A stretch of DNA of 64,000 bases from Bog-473 sp963840435. GTDB lineage: Bacteria > Actinomycetota > Acidimicrobiia > Acidimicrobiales > RAAP-2. Positions 32,867 through 40,841 of the stretch are shown one piece after another. The position numbers were made by a program, and so were the translations under genes. The notes beneath the pieces were generated by a model, which ran no database searches, was not told where the DNA came from, and saw only the letters and a list, made by a program, of their open reading frames with translations. Numbering within the stretch: the stretch's first letter is position 1; each line of letters opens with the position of its first letter. Where the stretch lies: positions 310,001 through 374,000 of the forward strand of contig CAWIYY010000003.1 in NCBI GenBank assembly GCA_963840435.1, written 5' to 3'.

Positions 32867-33793
32867 GTGGCACGCACGATCTGGAAGGGGGCGCTCAGCT
32901 TCGGCCTGGTCAACATCCCGGTCGGGCTGTACCCGGCGACCTCCGACAAGAGCATCCACTTCAACCAATTCGAGGAAGGGACCTCCGACCGCATCCGCTA
33001 CAAGAAGGTCAACGAGCGGACGGGCGAGGAAGTGCCGAGCGACCGCATCGCGCGCGGGTTCGACCTCGGGGGAGGCGAGTACGTCATCCTGACCGACGAG
33101 GAGCTCGAGTCGGCCGAACCGAAGAAGTCGCGCCAGATCGAGATCTCGGACTTCGTCGGCCTGGTGGACATCGACCCCGTGTTCTTCCGGTCCAGCTACT
33201 ACCTGGCTCCCGAGGGTGAGGGCGCCGACAAGGCCTACGCCCTACTCCGGCGGGCCATGGACGACGCCGGGCGGATCGGTATCGCCACCCTCGTCATGCG
33301 CAACAAGGAGTACCTCGTGGCCATCCGGCCCGACGGTGAGGCGCTGGCCCTGCACACCATGTACTTCTCCGACGAGGTGCGTCAGCCGGGCCGTGAGGTC
33401 CCCGAGCTGCCCAGTGAGAACGAGGTGAGCGACCGCGAGCTGTCCATGGCCCAGCTGCTCATCGAATCGATGGAGAGCGACTGGGACCCCGAGCGCTTCC
33501 ACGACACCCACCGGGAAAAGGTCGAGGCCCTCATCGAGGAGAAGCGGAGCGGGCACGAGATCGTCATCGAATCCGGTCCCGAGCCGCCGGCCAAGGTCAT
33601 CGACCTGATGGAGGCGCTCAACGCGAGCATCGCCGCGGCGAGCGGCGGCGGGGCGAAGGCGAGCAAGAAGAAGGCGCCGGCCAAGAAGGCGGCCGCCGGC
33701 CGGGCAGCACCGGCCAAGAAGGCGCCGGCCAAGAAGGCCCCCGCCAAGGCGCCGGCCCGCACCAAGACGGTGGCCCGCCGCAAAGCTTCCTGA
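32867..33793 (+). CDS. ku: Bacterial Ku, non-homologous end-joining protein
   Basis: The GTG at 32867 has a TAATTT box seven bases upstream, giving a leaderless start. The 308-residue protein begins VARTIWKGALSFGLVNIPVG, has the Ku core (EEGTSDRIRYKKVNERTGEE, DLGGGEYVILTDEELE, DIDPVFFRSSYYLAPEGE, VMRNKEYLVAIRPDGEALAL) and the C-terminal helical SELSMAQLLIESM-type region. It ends in a Lys/Ala/Pro tail with repeats of AKKAPAKKAPAK for DNA binding. Ku homodimers bind double-strand ends and recruit LigD. No ligD lies in this window. The long basic tail is typical of actinobacterial Ku proteins. Confidence 0.95.
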   Translation: MARTIWKGALSFGLVNIPVGLYPATSDKSIHFNQFEEGTSDRIRYKKVNERTGEEVPSDRIARGFDLGGGEYVILTDEELESAEPKKSRQIEISDFVGLVDIDPVFFRSSYYLAPEGEGADKAYALLRRAMDDAGRIGIATLVMRNKEYLVAIRPDGEALALHTMYFSDEVRQPGREVPELPSENEVSDRELSMAQLLIESMESDWDPERFHDTHREKVEALIEEKRSGHEIVIESGPEPPAKVIDLMEALNASIAAASGGGAKASKKKAPAKKAAAGRAAPAKKAPAKKAPAKAPARTKTVARRKAS

Positions 33794-33947
33794 GCCTTCC
33801 CTCATTCGACGCAGTTCTTCTGCTGAATATGGGTCATTGCTGCACTGAATGTGTGTGAATGCTGTGATCTGACCTGAATTCCCGCGCCGCGGGACCGGAT
33901 CGTGGTGTGATGCCTTCATCGGGCCCAGCTCGAGGAAGGAGTCCCCA

Positions 33948-35075
33948 ATGTCCACGGCGCAGCTCTTGGTTCCGGGCGAGAGAATCGCCGAGTGGATGGG
34001 CTTCGACGGCCTCGTCCAGCTCATCTCCGTCGACGGGCAGCGCACGGTGGGCTGCCCGTACTGGGACCTGGTGGCCGACGTGGACGCCGACCAGCTGCGT
34101 GCCCTCTACGCCGACATGGCGGTGGTCCGCCGCATCGATGCCGAGGCGATCGCACTGCAGCGCCAGGGGGAGCTCGGCCTGTGGGCTCCGCTGCTGGGAC
34201 AGGAGGCGGCCCAGGTCGGCTCGGCCCGGGCCCTGCGGAGCGACGACTTCGTGTTCCCGAGTTACAGGGAGCACGGCGTGGCCTACTGCAGGGGTGTGGA
34301 CCCGGTGGCCATGATGCGCATGTGGCGGGGCGTCGCCCATTCGGGCTGGGACCCGTCCACCTACGGCATCGCCACCCCGGCCATCATCGTCGGTTCCCAG
34401 ACGCTGCACGCGACCGGCTACGCACTGGGGCTCACCCTCGAAGGTGCCGGCTCGGCCGTGCTCTCCTACTTCGGCGACGGGGCCAGCAGCGAGGGTGACG
34501 TGGCCGAGGCGTTCGGCTTCGCCGCCAGCTTCGTGGTCCCCGTCGTCTTCTTCTGCCAGAACAACCAGTGGGCCATCTCCGAGCCCGTGCGCCTCCAGTC
34601 GCACACGTCGATCGCCCAGCGGGGACAGGGCTACGGCATCCCGGGGATCCAGGTGGACGGCAACGACGTCCTGGCCGTCCTGGCCGCGACCCGCCTCGCC
34701 CTGGCCCGCGCCTACGACGGCCAGGGGCCGACGCTGATCGAGGCCGTCACGTACCGCATGGGGCCCCACACCACGTCGGACGACCCCACCCGCTACCGCA
34801 GCCACGCCGAGGAGGAGCAGTGGAGGGTCAAGGACCCCTTGGTCCGACTGCACGCCCTCCTGGCCACCGAGGGCCTGCTCGACGGGCGCTTCGACGAAGA
34901 GGTGGCGGCGCAGGCGGACGCCGCCGCGCTGGCCCTGCGCCAGGGTTGCCTCTCCATGCCCGACCCCGGGCCGGACGCACTCTTCTCCCAGGTCTACGCC
35001 GACCCGCACCCGCTGCTCGCTGAGGAGCGGGCCGCCTACGAGGAGTACCTGGCCGGCTTCGACGAGGAGGCCTGA
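33948..35075 (+). CDS. 2-oxoacid dehydrogenase E1 component, alpha subunit
   Basis: ATG 33948 after AAGGAG starts a 375-residue protein. It has the thiamine-diphosphate motif GDGASSEGDVAEAFGFAASF ending in FFCQNN (the GDGx(20-30)NN pattern). Upstream are YREHGVAYCRGVDPVAMMRM and LHATGYALGLTLEGAGSAVL. It also has YRMGPHTTSDDPTRYR, the phosphorylation-loop equivalent. It oxidatively decarboxylates pyruvate or branched-chain 2-oxoacids together with E1beta, passing the acyl group to E2. The substrate cannot be fixed from sequence by eye; branched-chain type is as likely as pyruvate. First gene of a three-gene operon (overlap of 1 base with E1beta). Confidence 0.9.
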   Translation: MSTAQLLVPGERIAEWMGFDGLVQLISVDGQRTVGCPYWDLVADVDADQLRALYADMAVVRRIDAEAIALQRQGELGLWAPLLGQEAAQVGSARALRSDDFVFPSYREHGVAYCRGVDPVAMMRMWRGVAHSGWDPSTYGIATPAIIVGSQTLHATGYALGLTLEGAGSAVLSYFGDGASSEGDVAEAFGFAASFVVPVVFFCQNNQWAISEPVRLQSHTSIAQRGQGYGIPGIQVDGNDVLAVLAATRLALARAYDGQGPTLIEAVTYRMGPHTTSDDPTRYRSHAEEEQWRVKDPLVRLHALLATEGLLDGRFDEEVAAQADAAALALRQGCLSMPDPGPDALFSQVYADPHPLLAEERAAYEEYLAGFDEEA

Positions 35076-36064
35076 TGGCGGCGGCCACCATGTCGCTGGG
35101 CAAGGCGCTCAATGCCGGCCTGCGCCGGGCCATGGTCGACGACCCCAAGGTCGTCCTCATGGGCGAGGACATCGGGAAGCTGGGGGGCGTCTTCCGGGTC
35201 ACCGAGGGACTCCAGGACGACTTCGGCGACCGCCGGGTGATCGACACCCCGCTGGCCGAGTCGGGGGTGATCGGCACCGCGGTCGGGCTGGCCATGCGCG
35301 GCTTCCGCCCCGTGTGCGAAATCCAGTTCGACGGCTTCGTGTATCCCGCCTTCGACCAGATCGTCTCGCAGGTGGCCAAGATCCGCTTCCGCAACGAAGG
35401 ACGGGTGGCCATGCCCCTGACCATCCGCGTGCCCTACGGCGGCGGCATCGGCGCCGTGGAGCACCACTCCGAATCGCCCGAGGCCTATTTCGCCCATACG
35501 GCCGGCCTGCGCGTGGTGACCCCGAGCAACGCAGCGGACGGGCACCGCATGATTCGCCAGGCCATCGCCTCGGACGACCCCGTGGTCTTCTTCGAACCCA
35601 AGCGGCGCTACTGGGAGAAGGGCGAGGTCGACCAGGAGGCCGCGCTGGCCGACCTGCCGTTGCACCAGGCCCGGGTGGTGGTCGCGGGCAGCGACGTGAC
35701 CATCGCCGCCTACGGGCCGATGGTGGCCACCGCGCTCGAGGCGGCCCGCCTGGCCGCCGAGGAGGGCACCTCGGTGGAGGTGCTCGACCTGCGCTCGCTC
35801 TCGCCGGTCGACTTCGAGACGCTCGAGGCGTCGGTGCGCAAGACGGGTCGGCTCGTCGTCGTCCACGAGGCGCCGGTCTTCTGCGGCCTCGGGGCCGAAA
35901 TCGCCGCCCGCATTTCGGAGCGCTGCTTCTACCACCTGGAGGCTCCCGTGCGCCGGGTGGGCGGCTTTGCCATCCCGTACCCGCCGGCCAAGCTCGAGCG
36001 CTTCTTCCTCCCCGACCCCGACCGCATCCTGCACGAGGTCGACCGCTGTCTCGACGCGCCGTGA
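35075..36064 (+). CDS. 2-oxoacid dehydrogenase E1 component, beta subunit
   Basis: ATG 35075 overlaps the alpha stop by one base. The 329-residue protein begins MAAATMSLGKALNAGLRRAM with VVLMGEDIGKLGGVFRVTEG, RVIDTPLAESGVIGTAVGLA, VCEIQFDGFVYPAFDQIVSQ, RVPYGGGIGAVEHHSESPEA and FEPKRRYW. The C-terminal half has VDFETLEASVRKTGRLVVVH and EAPVFCGLGAEIAARISERC. All blocks match transketolase-like E1beta chains, including the thiamine-pocket Glu and His (GEDIG, HHSESPE). It pairs with the alpha subunit as an alpha2beta2 tetramer. Stop overlaps the E2 start (GTGA). Confidence 0.93.
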   Translation: MAAATMSLGKALNAGLRRAMVDDPKVVLMGEDIGKLGGVFRVTEGLQDDFGDRRVIDTPLAESGVIGTAVGLAMRGFRPVCEIQFDGFVYPAFDQIVSQVAKIRFRNEGRVAMPLTIRVPYGGGIGAVEHHSESPEAYFAHTAGLRVVTPSNAADGHRMIRQAIASDDPVVFFEPKRRYWEKGEVDQEAALADLPLHQARVVVAGSDVTIAAYGPMVATALEAARLAAEEGTSVEVLDLRSLSPVDFETLEASVRKTGRLVVVHEAPVFCGLGAEIAARISERCFYHLEAPVRRVGGFAIPYPPAKLERFFLPDPDRILHEVDRCLDAP

Positions 36065-37311
36065 GCGGCGTGCGCCGCTTCAACCTGCCCGACCTGGGCG
36101 AGGGCCTGACCGAGGCCGAGGTGGTGGCCTGGCACGTGGCCCCGGGGGACGCGGTCACGCTGAACCAGGTGCTGGCCGAGGTCGAGACGGAGAAGGCCGT
36201 GGTGGAGCTGCCCAGCCCCTACGCCGGCACGGTGGCCGAGCTGCTGGCCCAGCCGGGCGACACGGTGGCTGTTGGTGCCCCGCTCGTGGCGATCGAAACC
36301 GGCGGCGCGGACGACGGGGCCACGGTGGAACAGGAGAAGGTGTCGGTGCTCGTCGGCTACGGCCCTTCGGAGGCGGCCCCGAGCCGGCGCCGCCGACGGC
36401 GTGGTGCCGGACGCGGCGACCACATCAGCGCGCCGGCGCGCACCGAGAGCGGCGGACGGCCCCTCGCTCCGCCCCCGGTGCGCTACGCGGCCCGCCAGGC
36501 CGGGGTGGACCTGGCCGAGGTGGCCGGGCACGGACCCGACGGCCTCGTCACCCGCGAGGACCTCGCCGCCCACCTGGAGTCGATCGCCCCGCCGCCGAGC
36601 GGCGCATCCGGTCGCGAAACGCGCACGCCGGTGCGCGGTCTGCAGAAGCACATGGCCGAGGCCATGGTGCGCAGCGTGACCTCCGCACCCCAGGCCTGCG
36701 TGTTCCTGACCGTCGACGTCACGCCCACGATGGAACTGGTCCAGCGGCTGCGGGCCAACCGGCACTTCGAGGGACTGCACGTGACGCCGCTCGCCCTGGC
36801 CGCCCGGGCCGTGGTCCTGGCCCTCGAGCTCCACCCCGACCTGAACTCGTCGTGGGACGAGGCGGCCGGTGAGGTCGTGACCAAGCACTACGTGAACCTG
36901 GGAGTCGCAGTGGCCGGGCCCCACGGCCTGGTCGTGCCCAACGTGAAGGGTGCGCAGGAGCTGTCGCTGCGCGAGCTGGTGCGGACCCTGGACGAGTTGA
37001 CCGCCACCGCCCGCGCCGCCCGCTCCACCCCCGACGACCTGCGCGGCGGCACCATCACCCTGACCAATGTCGGGGTGTTCGGGGTGGATGCCGGCGTGCC
37101 CATCCTCAACCCGGGCGAGGCGGCCATCGTGGCCCTGGGCGCCATCGCCCCTCGGCCCTGGGAGTTCGAGGGGGCCGTCGCCCTGCGCCAGGTCCTCACG
37201 CTCAGTCTGGCCTTCGACCACCGCCTGGTCGACGGGCAGGCCGCCTCACTCTTCCTCAGTGCGGTGGGTGAGGTGCTGGCCGACCCCACCAACCTGTTCG
37301 CCCTGAGCTGA
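36061..37311 (+). CDS. Dihydrolipoamide acyltransferase E2 component
   Basis: GTG 36061 overlaps the E1beta stop by four bases. The 416-residue chain has a lipoyl domain (NLPDLGEGLTEAEVVAWHVA and VLAEVETEKAVVEL, Lys in ETEKA at about residue 45), a linker, an E3/E1-binding domain (PPVRYAARQAGVDLAEVAGH), and the CoA-acyltransferase domain with ITLTNVGVFGVDAGVPILNP and the catalytic HRLVDG near the C-terminus. The linker at about residues 105-120 is unusually Arg-rich (SRRRRRRGAGRG) instead of Ala/Pro. In another frame the same bases read Ala/Pro-like, so a pair of compensating indels here is possible. No E3 (lpd) gene is in view. It completes the E1-E2 operon. Confidence 0.9.
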   Translation: MSGVRRFNLPDLGEGLTEAEVVAWHVAPGDAVTLNQVLAEVETEKAVVELPSPYAGTVAELLAQPGDTVAVGAPLVAIETGGADDGATVEQEKVSVLVGYGPSEAAPSRRRRRRGAGRGDHISAPARTESGGRPLAPPPVRYAARQAGVDLAEVAGHGPDGLVTREDLAAHLESIAPPPSGASGRETRTPVRGLQKHMAEAMVRSVTSAPQACVFLTVDVTPTMELVQRLRANRHFEGLHVTPLALAARAVVLALELHPDLNSSWDEAAGEVVTKHYVNLGVAVAGPHGLVVPNVKGAQELSLRELVRTLDELTATARAARSTPDDLRGGTITLTNVGVFGVDAGVPILNPGEAAIVALGAIAPRPWEFEGAVALRQVLTLSLAFDHRLVDGQAASLFLSAVGEVLADPTNLFALS

Positions 37312-37506
37312 TCAGCCCGGTTCGGCGGACAGCAGGGCCTGGAGCCCTTCGCGCAGGCTGCGCAGCTGGCGCTCGAGGTCCTGGAGCTCGCGCACCAGCC
37401 GCATGGCCTCCTCCCGGTCGAGCGCCGGCGCGCCCGGGCGCAGCATGGCCAGGGAGCGGCGCAGCGACTCGATCTCGTAGCGGCGCTCCATCACGACGAC
37501 GAACAT
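37312..37506 (-). CDS. Small coiled-coil protein, unknown function
   Basis: ATG 37506 (or 37491) gives a 64-residue helical protein: MFVVVMERRYEIESLRRSLA, then LDREEAMRLVRELQDLERQL and RSLREGLQALLSAEPG. It is nearly one amphipathic helix, rich in Leu/Arg/Glu, suggesting a coiled-coil. Its stop abuts the E2 stop (TGATCA shared), so the two genes converge. No known family. Confidence 0.5.
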   Translation of the reverse strand: MFVVVMERRYEIESLRRSLAMLRPGAPALDREEAMRLVRELQDLERQLRSLREGLQALLSAEPG

Positions 37507-37650
37507 ACGTTCGTCCCGCAGCGGGGGCAAGGCCCGCTGCCGATCGCCCGGTCTGCGGGGCGGACGGTTGGACCATTGCCTCGCCCGGCGCGGCGCGCGA
37601 TGGTGGAAGGGGAGCGCCGCCGCCACCATCCAGCGCCCCGGGAGGTCGCC

Positions 37651-38052
37651 ATGAAGACCGTCCGCGACGTCATGTGCCCCGTCCTCGACGTCCTGCACAC
37701 CACCGACTCGGTGGCCGATGCCGCCGGCTACCTGGCCAGACACGAGGAGGATTCGGTGGCCTTCTGCCGGGCCGACGGCCGCCTGGCCGGCACCGTGTCC
37801 AACCGGGACATCGTGGCCAAGGTGGTGGCCCAGGGGCTCGATCCGCGTCAGACCCAGCTCGGCGCGCTGGCCGATCCGGGAGAGCCGGTGACCCTCGACG
37901 TCAACGCCTCGGTGGAGGACGCCGTGGCCGTGATGACCCGGGCCAGCCAGGGTCGGTTGCCCGTCACGGCCGGCGCCCGAGTGGTCGGGTTCGTCACCCA
38001 GCGCGACATGGCGCGCACCCTGACCTTCCGCTCCTCGTTCGGCGACGAGTAG
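37651..38052 (+). CDS. CBS-domain protein
   Basis: ATG 37651 follows GGGAGG. The 133-residue protein is a single CBS pair: MKTVRDVMCPVLDVLHTTDS, DAAGYLARHEEDSVAFCRAD, LAGTVSNRDIVAKVVAQGLD, then VTLDVNASVEDAVAVMTRAS, RLPVTAGARVVGFVTQRDMA. CBS pairs bind adenine nucleotides and sense energy or stress. The length and the RDIV/RDMA motifs match hypoxic-response-type CBS proteins of actinomycetes. It is upstream of an unknown and a HAD gene, probably monocistronic. Confidence 0.9.
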   Translation: MKTVRDVMCPVLDVLHTTDSVADAAGYLARHEEDSVAFCRADGRLAGTVSNRDIVAKVVAQGLDPRQTQLGALADPGEPVTLDVNASVEDAVAVMTRASQGRLPVTAGARVVGFVTQRDMARTLTFRSSFGDE

Positions 38053-38097
38053 ACCCGGCGTCGCCCTCGCCCCGGGAGGATTCGCCCCCCCGACGGC

Positions 38098-38463
38098 TCA
38101 GGGCCGGCCCGACGCGGCCCGCACCGCTGCCGCCATGGCCTCGGCGTCGTCCGCCGTCAGCACCAGGCGCCCGTACTCGGCACCCTCGAGCTCGACCACG
38201 ATGGCCGGTCCCTTCCCGTGCACCGCGGCGAAGTCCTTGCCGAAGCCGCCGCGGCGTGTCCCCACCGCGATGACACCCGGCACTCCCGTGCCCGGGGCGC
38301 GCATGCCGCGCAGCTCGCCGCCCCAGGCCGAGTCGACCACGCGCACCGCGGTCACCGCGCTGAGCGGGACCCGGATGTCGCCGTGGACGCCCTCCACCTT
38401 CTCAGCACCTCGCAGGTGCAGCACCAGATCCGTCCCGTCCACCGTCAGCTCCGCCACGGCCAT
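38098..38463 (-). CDS. Actinobacterial PH-like protein, unknown function
   Basis: ATG 38463, or more likely GTG 38457 with a TAGAGT box 8 bases upstream, starts AELTVDGTDLVLHLRGAEKV, then VHGDIRVPLSAVTAVRVVDS, AIVVELEGAEYGRLVLTADD and AEAMAAAVRAA. The pattern of strands ending in one C-terminal helix matches a small bacterial PH-type domain common in actinomycetes. It has the glycine-rich GVIAVGTRRGGFGKDFAAVH loop. Function unknown; often called conserved hypothetical. It diverges from the HAD gene with both starts close to TAnnnT boxes. Confidence 0.65.
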   Translation of the reverse strand: MAVAELTVDGTDLVLHLRGAEKVEGVHGDIRVPLSAVTAVRVVDSAWGGELRGMRAPGTGVPGVIAVGTRRGGFGKDFAAVHGKGPAIVVELEGAEYGRLVLTADDAEAMAAAVRAASGRP

Positions 38464-38496
38464 CCACTCTACGGAGCGGCGTTAGCCTCGGCGGCC

Positions 38497-39276
38497 ATGT
38501 GGCCACCGCCGCCCGGGGGGACCTGGGTGCTCGATCTGGACGGGGTCGTCTGGCTGAGCGGACGCCCCATCCCCGGGGTCGACGAGGCGGTGGCCCGTCT
38601 GCGCGGTGCGGGCATCCGCGTGCTCTTCGCCACCAACAACTCCGCGCCGACCCGGGCCGAGCTCAAGAAGCAGCTGGCCCACTGCGGCATCACCGCGGCC
38701 GATGCCGACCTGTTGCGCTCGGCCGACGTGGCGGCGGGCCTGTTGGCGCCGGGCACCACCGCCGTGGTGCTGGGCGAGGACGGCGTGCTCGAGGCGCTGG
38801 CCGACCGCGGCGTGACCGTCGTCCCCGAGGGTCCGGCCGACGCCGTGGTGGTGGGCTGGACCCGCCGCTTCACCTACGACGACCTGGCCCGGGCCGTGGC
38901 CGCGGTGCGCGCCGGCGCCCGCTTCGTGGCCACCAACGCCGACGCCACCTACCCGACGCCCGAGGGCCTGATCCCGGGAGCCGGGTCCATCCTGGCCGCC
39001 GTGGCCACCGGAGCCGAGGCCGAGCCCGAGGTGGCCGGCAAGCCGAACCGGCCGACGGCCGACGCCATCGCGGCCATCGTCCCCGCCGGCGAGCTGCGGG
39101 TCATGGTGGGGGACCGGCCGTCGACCGACGGGGCCCTGGCCACCCAGCTGGGCATCCCGTTTGCCCTGGTGTTCACCGGGGTGACGCCGCCGGACCGGAT
39201 CCCGGCGGGCACCGACGCGGCGGCCACGGCAGCCGACCTGCCCACCCTGGTACGCCGGACCCTCGCAGCCGGCTGA
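38497..39276 (+). CDS. HAD-IIA family phosphatase (NagD/PGP-like)
   Basis: ATG 38497 with TAGCCT 8 bases upstream gives about 259 residues. HAD motif I is TWVLDLDGVVWLSG (DxDGV), motif II FATNNSAPTRAELKKQ (Thr/Ser), and the cap region type IIA includes ADAVVVGWTRRFTYDD. The last motif is VMVGDRPSTDGALATQLGIP (motif III-IV GDxxxTD). This is the p-nitrophenylphosphatase/NagD group that dephosphorylates small sugar or nucleotide phosphates. It stands upstream of the phasin-like gene and tlyA, matching the tlyA neighbourhood in Mycobacterium, where a HAD gene precedes tlyA. Confidence 0.85.
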   Translation: MWPPPPGGTWVLDLDGVVWLSGRPIPGVDEAVARLRGAGIRVLFATNNSAPTRAELKKQLAHCGITAADADLLRSADVAAGLLAPGTTAVVLGEDGVLEALADRGVTVVPEGPADAVVVGWTRRFTYDDLARAVAAVRAGARFVATNADATYPTPEGLIPGAGSILAAVATGAEAEPEVAGKPNRPTADAIAAIVPAGELRVMVGDRPSTDGALATQLGIPFALVFTGVTPPDRIPAGTDAAATAADLPTLVRRTLAAG

Positions 39277-39302
39277 TTGCCCGGCGGCCGGCCCAGCTCT
39301 AC

Positions 39303-39336
39303 AAAGTGCTTGCTGCCAGCTAGCACTTTCTATACT
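39303..39336 (+). promoter_or_regulatory. Promoter with overlapping inverted repeat; leaderless start
   Basis: AAAGTGCT (39303-39310) and AGCACTTT (39322-39329) form a perfect 8-bp inverted repeat with an 11-base spacer. TATACT (39331-39336) follows and ends 8 bases before the ATG at 39345. The spacing means the transcript would start at or near the ATG. The repeat covers the -35 side, so a repressor or activator site is likely, regulator unknown. Confidence 0.6.
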
Positions 39337-39344
39337 CTGGTGCG

Positions 39345-39953
39345 ATGGCAAGCAATGAACGCATTCGGAAGTATCTCGATGCGGGGTCCGTCCTCGGGCA
39401 GGTCACCCGGGGGAGGGCGGAGGAAATCGTGCGGGAGCTGGTGAACGCCGGGGAGATCCCCCGCGGCCAGGCCCAGGAGTGGGTGGACACCATGGTGGAG
39501 CGAAGCAAGAAGACGAGCGAGAACCTGCTTGAGATGGTGCGCCGGGAAGTGCACGCCCAGCTGTCCAAGATCGACTCGGCCTCGGTCGAGGAGATCGCCA
39601 ACCAGGTGGCCGTCGTCCTGAAGCGGTCGGCCGAGGTCGGGCGCAACGCCACGGCCGGCGCCACCAGGCAGGCCACCCAGGCGGCCAAGGACGCCACCGC
39701 CGGGGCCACCAAGGTGGCCCACGAGGCCCGGCAGCAGGCCGAGAAGACGGCGGCCCGGGCCAAGGACGCGGCCGAGGCGGCAGTGCCCAAGCGGGGCAAG
39801 TCCAAGAAGTCCAAGGACCACAAGAAGGACGGTCACAAGGACGGGCACAAGAAGGACAAGGCGCAGAAGGACAAGAGCGAGAAGGCGGAGAAGGCCAAGG
39901 ACACGGACGAGGCGGTGTCCGAGACGAAGACCGCCCCGAAGAAGGCCAGCTGA
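39345..39953 (+). CDS. Phasin-like protein with Lys-rich tail
   Basis: The 202-residue protein begins MASNERIRKYLDAGSVLGQV, then TRGRAEEIVRELVNAGEIPR, QAQEWVDTMVERSKKTSENL and LEMVRREVHAQLSKIDSASV. These helical blocks are typical of the small phasin/PhaI-type domain found upstream of tlyA in actinomycetes. From about residue 95 it is repetitive: Ala/Lys-rich helices, then KSKKSKDHKKDGHKDGHKKD and further Lys-rich repeats. The tail is highly basic, like histone-H1-type or DNA/RNA-binding tails. Leaderless transcript (see 39303-39336). Probably a granule- or nucleoid-associated protein; function not established. Confidence 0.65.
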   Translation: MASNERIRKYLDAGSVLGQVTRGRAEEIVRELVNAGEIPRGQAQEWVDTMVERSKKTSENLLEMVRREVHAQLSKIDSASVEEIANQVAVVLKRSAEVGRNATAGATRQATQAAKDATAGATKVAHEARQQAEKTAARAKDAAEAAVPKRGKSKKSKDHKKDGHKDGHKKDKAQKDKSEKAEKAKDTDEAVSETKTAPKKAS

Positions 39954-40826
39954 CCCCATCGCCCCGCCGCCGGCTCGACAACGAGCTCGTGCGCCGGGGA
40001 CTGGCCCGGACCCGCCAGGAGGCCCAGGCCGCCATTGCCTCCGGGAGCGTGCTCGTGGCCGGGGCGCCGGCCGACAAGTCGGCCCGGCTGGTCGGACCGG
40101 ACGAGCCGGTGCTGCTGCTGGGCCCGCCCTCGCCCTTCGTGAGCCGGGGCGGCCTGAAGCTCGAGGCCGCCTTGGACCGCTTCGACGTCGTGACCGAGGG
40201 CCGCCGCGCCCTCGACGCCGGCGCCTCGACCGGCGGCTTCACGGACTGCCTGTTGCAGCGGGGTGCGCTGCGCATCTATGCCGTGGACGTGGGCCACGGG
40301 CAGCTCGACGCCGGCCTGCGGGCGAACGACCGGGTCGTGGTGCTCGAGCGGGTGAACGTCCGCACCCTCACCGTCGACCGGCTGGAGGAGGCCGACCCCG
40401 GCTTCGTCCCGTGCCCGCTGGTGGTGGCCGACCTGTCGTTCATTTCGCTGCGCTCGGTGCTGCCCGCGTTGTGCGGACCGGTGGCCGCCCCGGGAGCGGA
40501 CCTCGTGCTCCTGGTCAAGCCCCAGTTCGAGGCGGGCCGGGCGGCCGTGTCCAAGGGGAAGGGCGTGGTGCGCGACCCCGCACTCTGGTTGGGCGCGCTG
40601 GAAGGGGTCACGTCCGCGCTGTCCGCCGCCAGAACCGGCATAGTGGGAGCGATGGCCTCCCCGCTGACCGGTGCCGCCGGAAACGTCGAGTTCCTGGTCC
40701 ACGCCCGCAAGGACGTGATCGGCACGTCGGACGTGACTCGACGTGCCGGACGTGCCGGACCTCCTGGCCGGCGCCCTGGCCGAGGCGGAACAGTTGGTCG
40801 CGGTCGGCGGGAACGCCGCCGGCTGA
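39950..40826 (+). CDS. tlyA: TlyA-family rRNA 2'-O-methyltransferase (one frame break)
   Basis: The S4 domain is visible as RRRLDNELVRRGLARTRQEA, QAAIASGSVLVAG; it begins in frame before GTG 39989. The most plausible start is therefore a CTG at 39950 overlapping the phasin stop, unless a start is hidden by an error. The Rossmann methyltransferase follows: ALDAGASTGGFTDCLLQRGA, AVDVGHGQLDAGLRANDRVV, LVVADLSFISLRSVLPALCG and LLVKPQFEAGRAAVSKG. At about 40738 one extra base breaks the frame; corrected, the chain ends in DLLAGALAEAEQLVAV at 40826. TlyA 2'-O-methylates 16S and 23S rRNA in mycobacteria. First of the tlyA-nadK-recN run. Confidence 0.9.
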
Positions 40827-40841
40827 GCCCGGGACCCCGTC

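Noticed and set aside
33834..36034. Long minus-strand open frames (up to about 390 codons) opposite the E1alpha and E1beta genes
   Set aside because: They lie antisense to clearly conserved genes in very GC-rich DNA, and are composed of Gly/Arg/Val/His runs without motifs.
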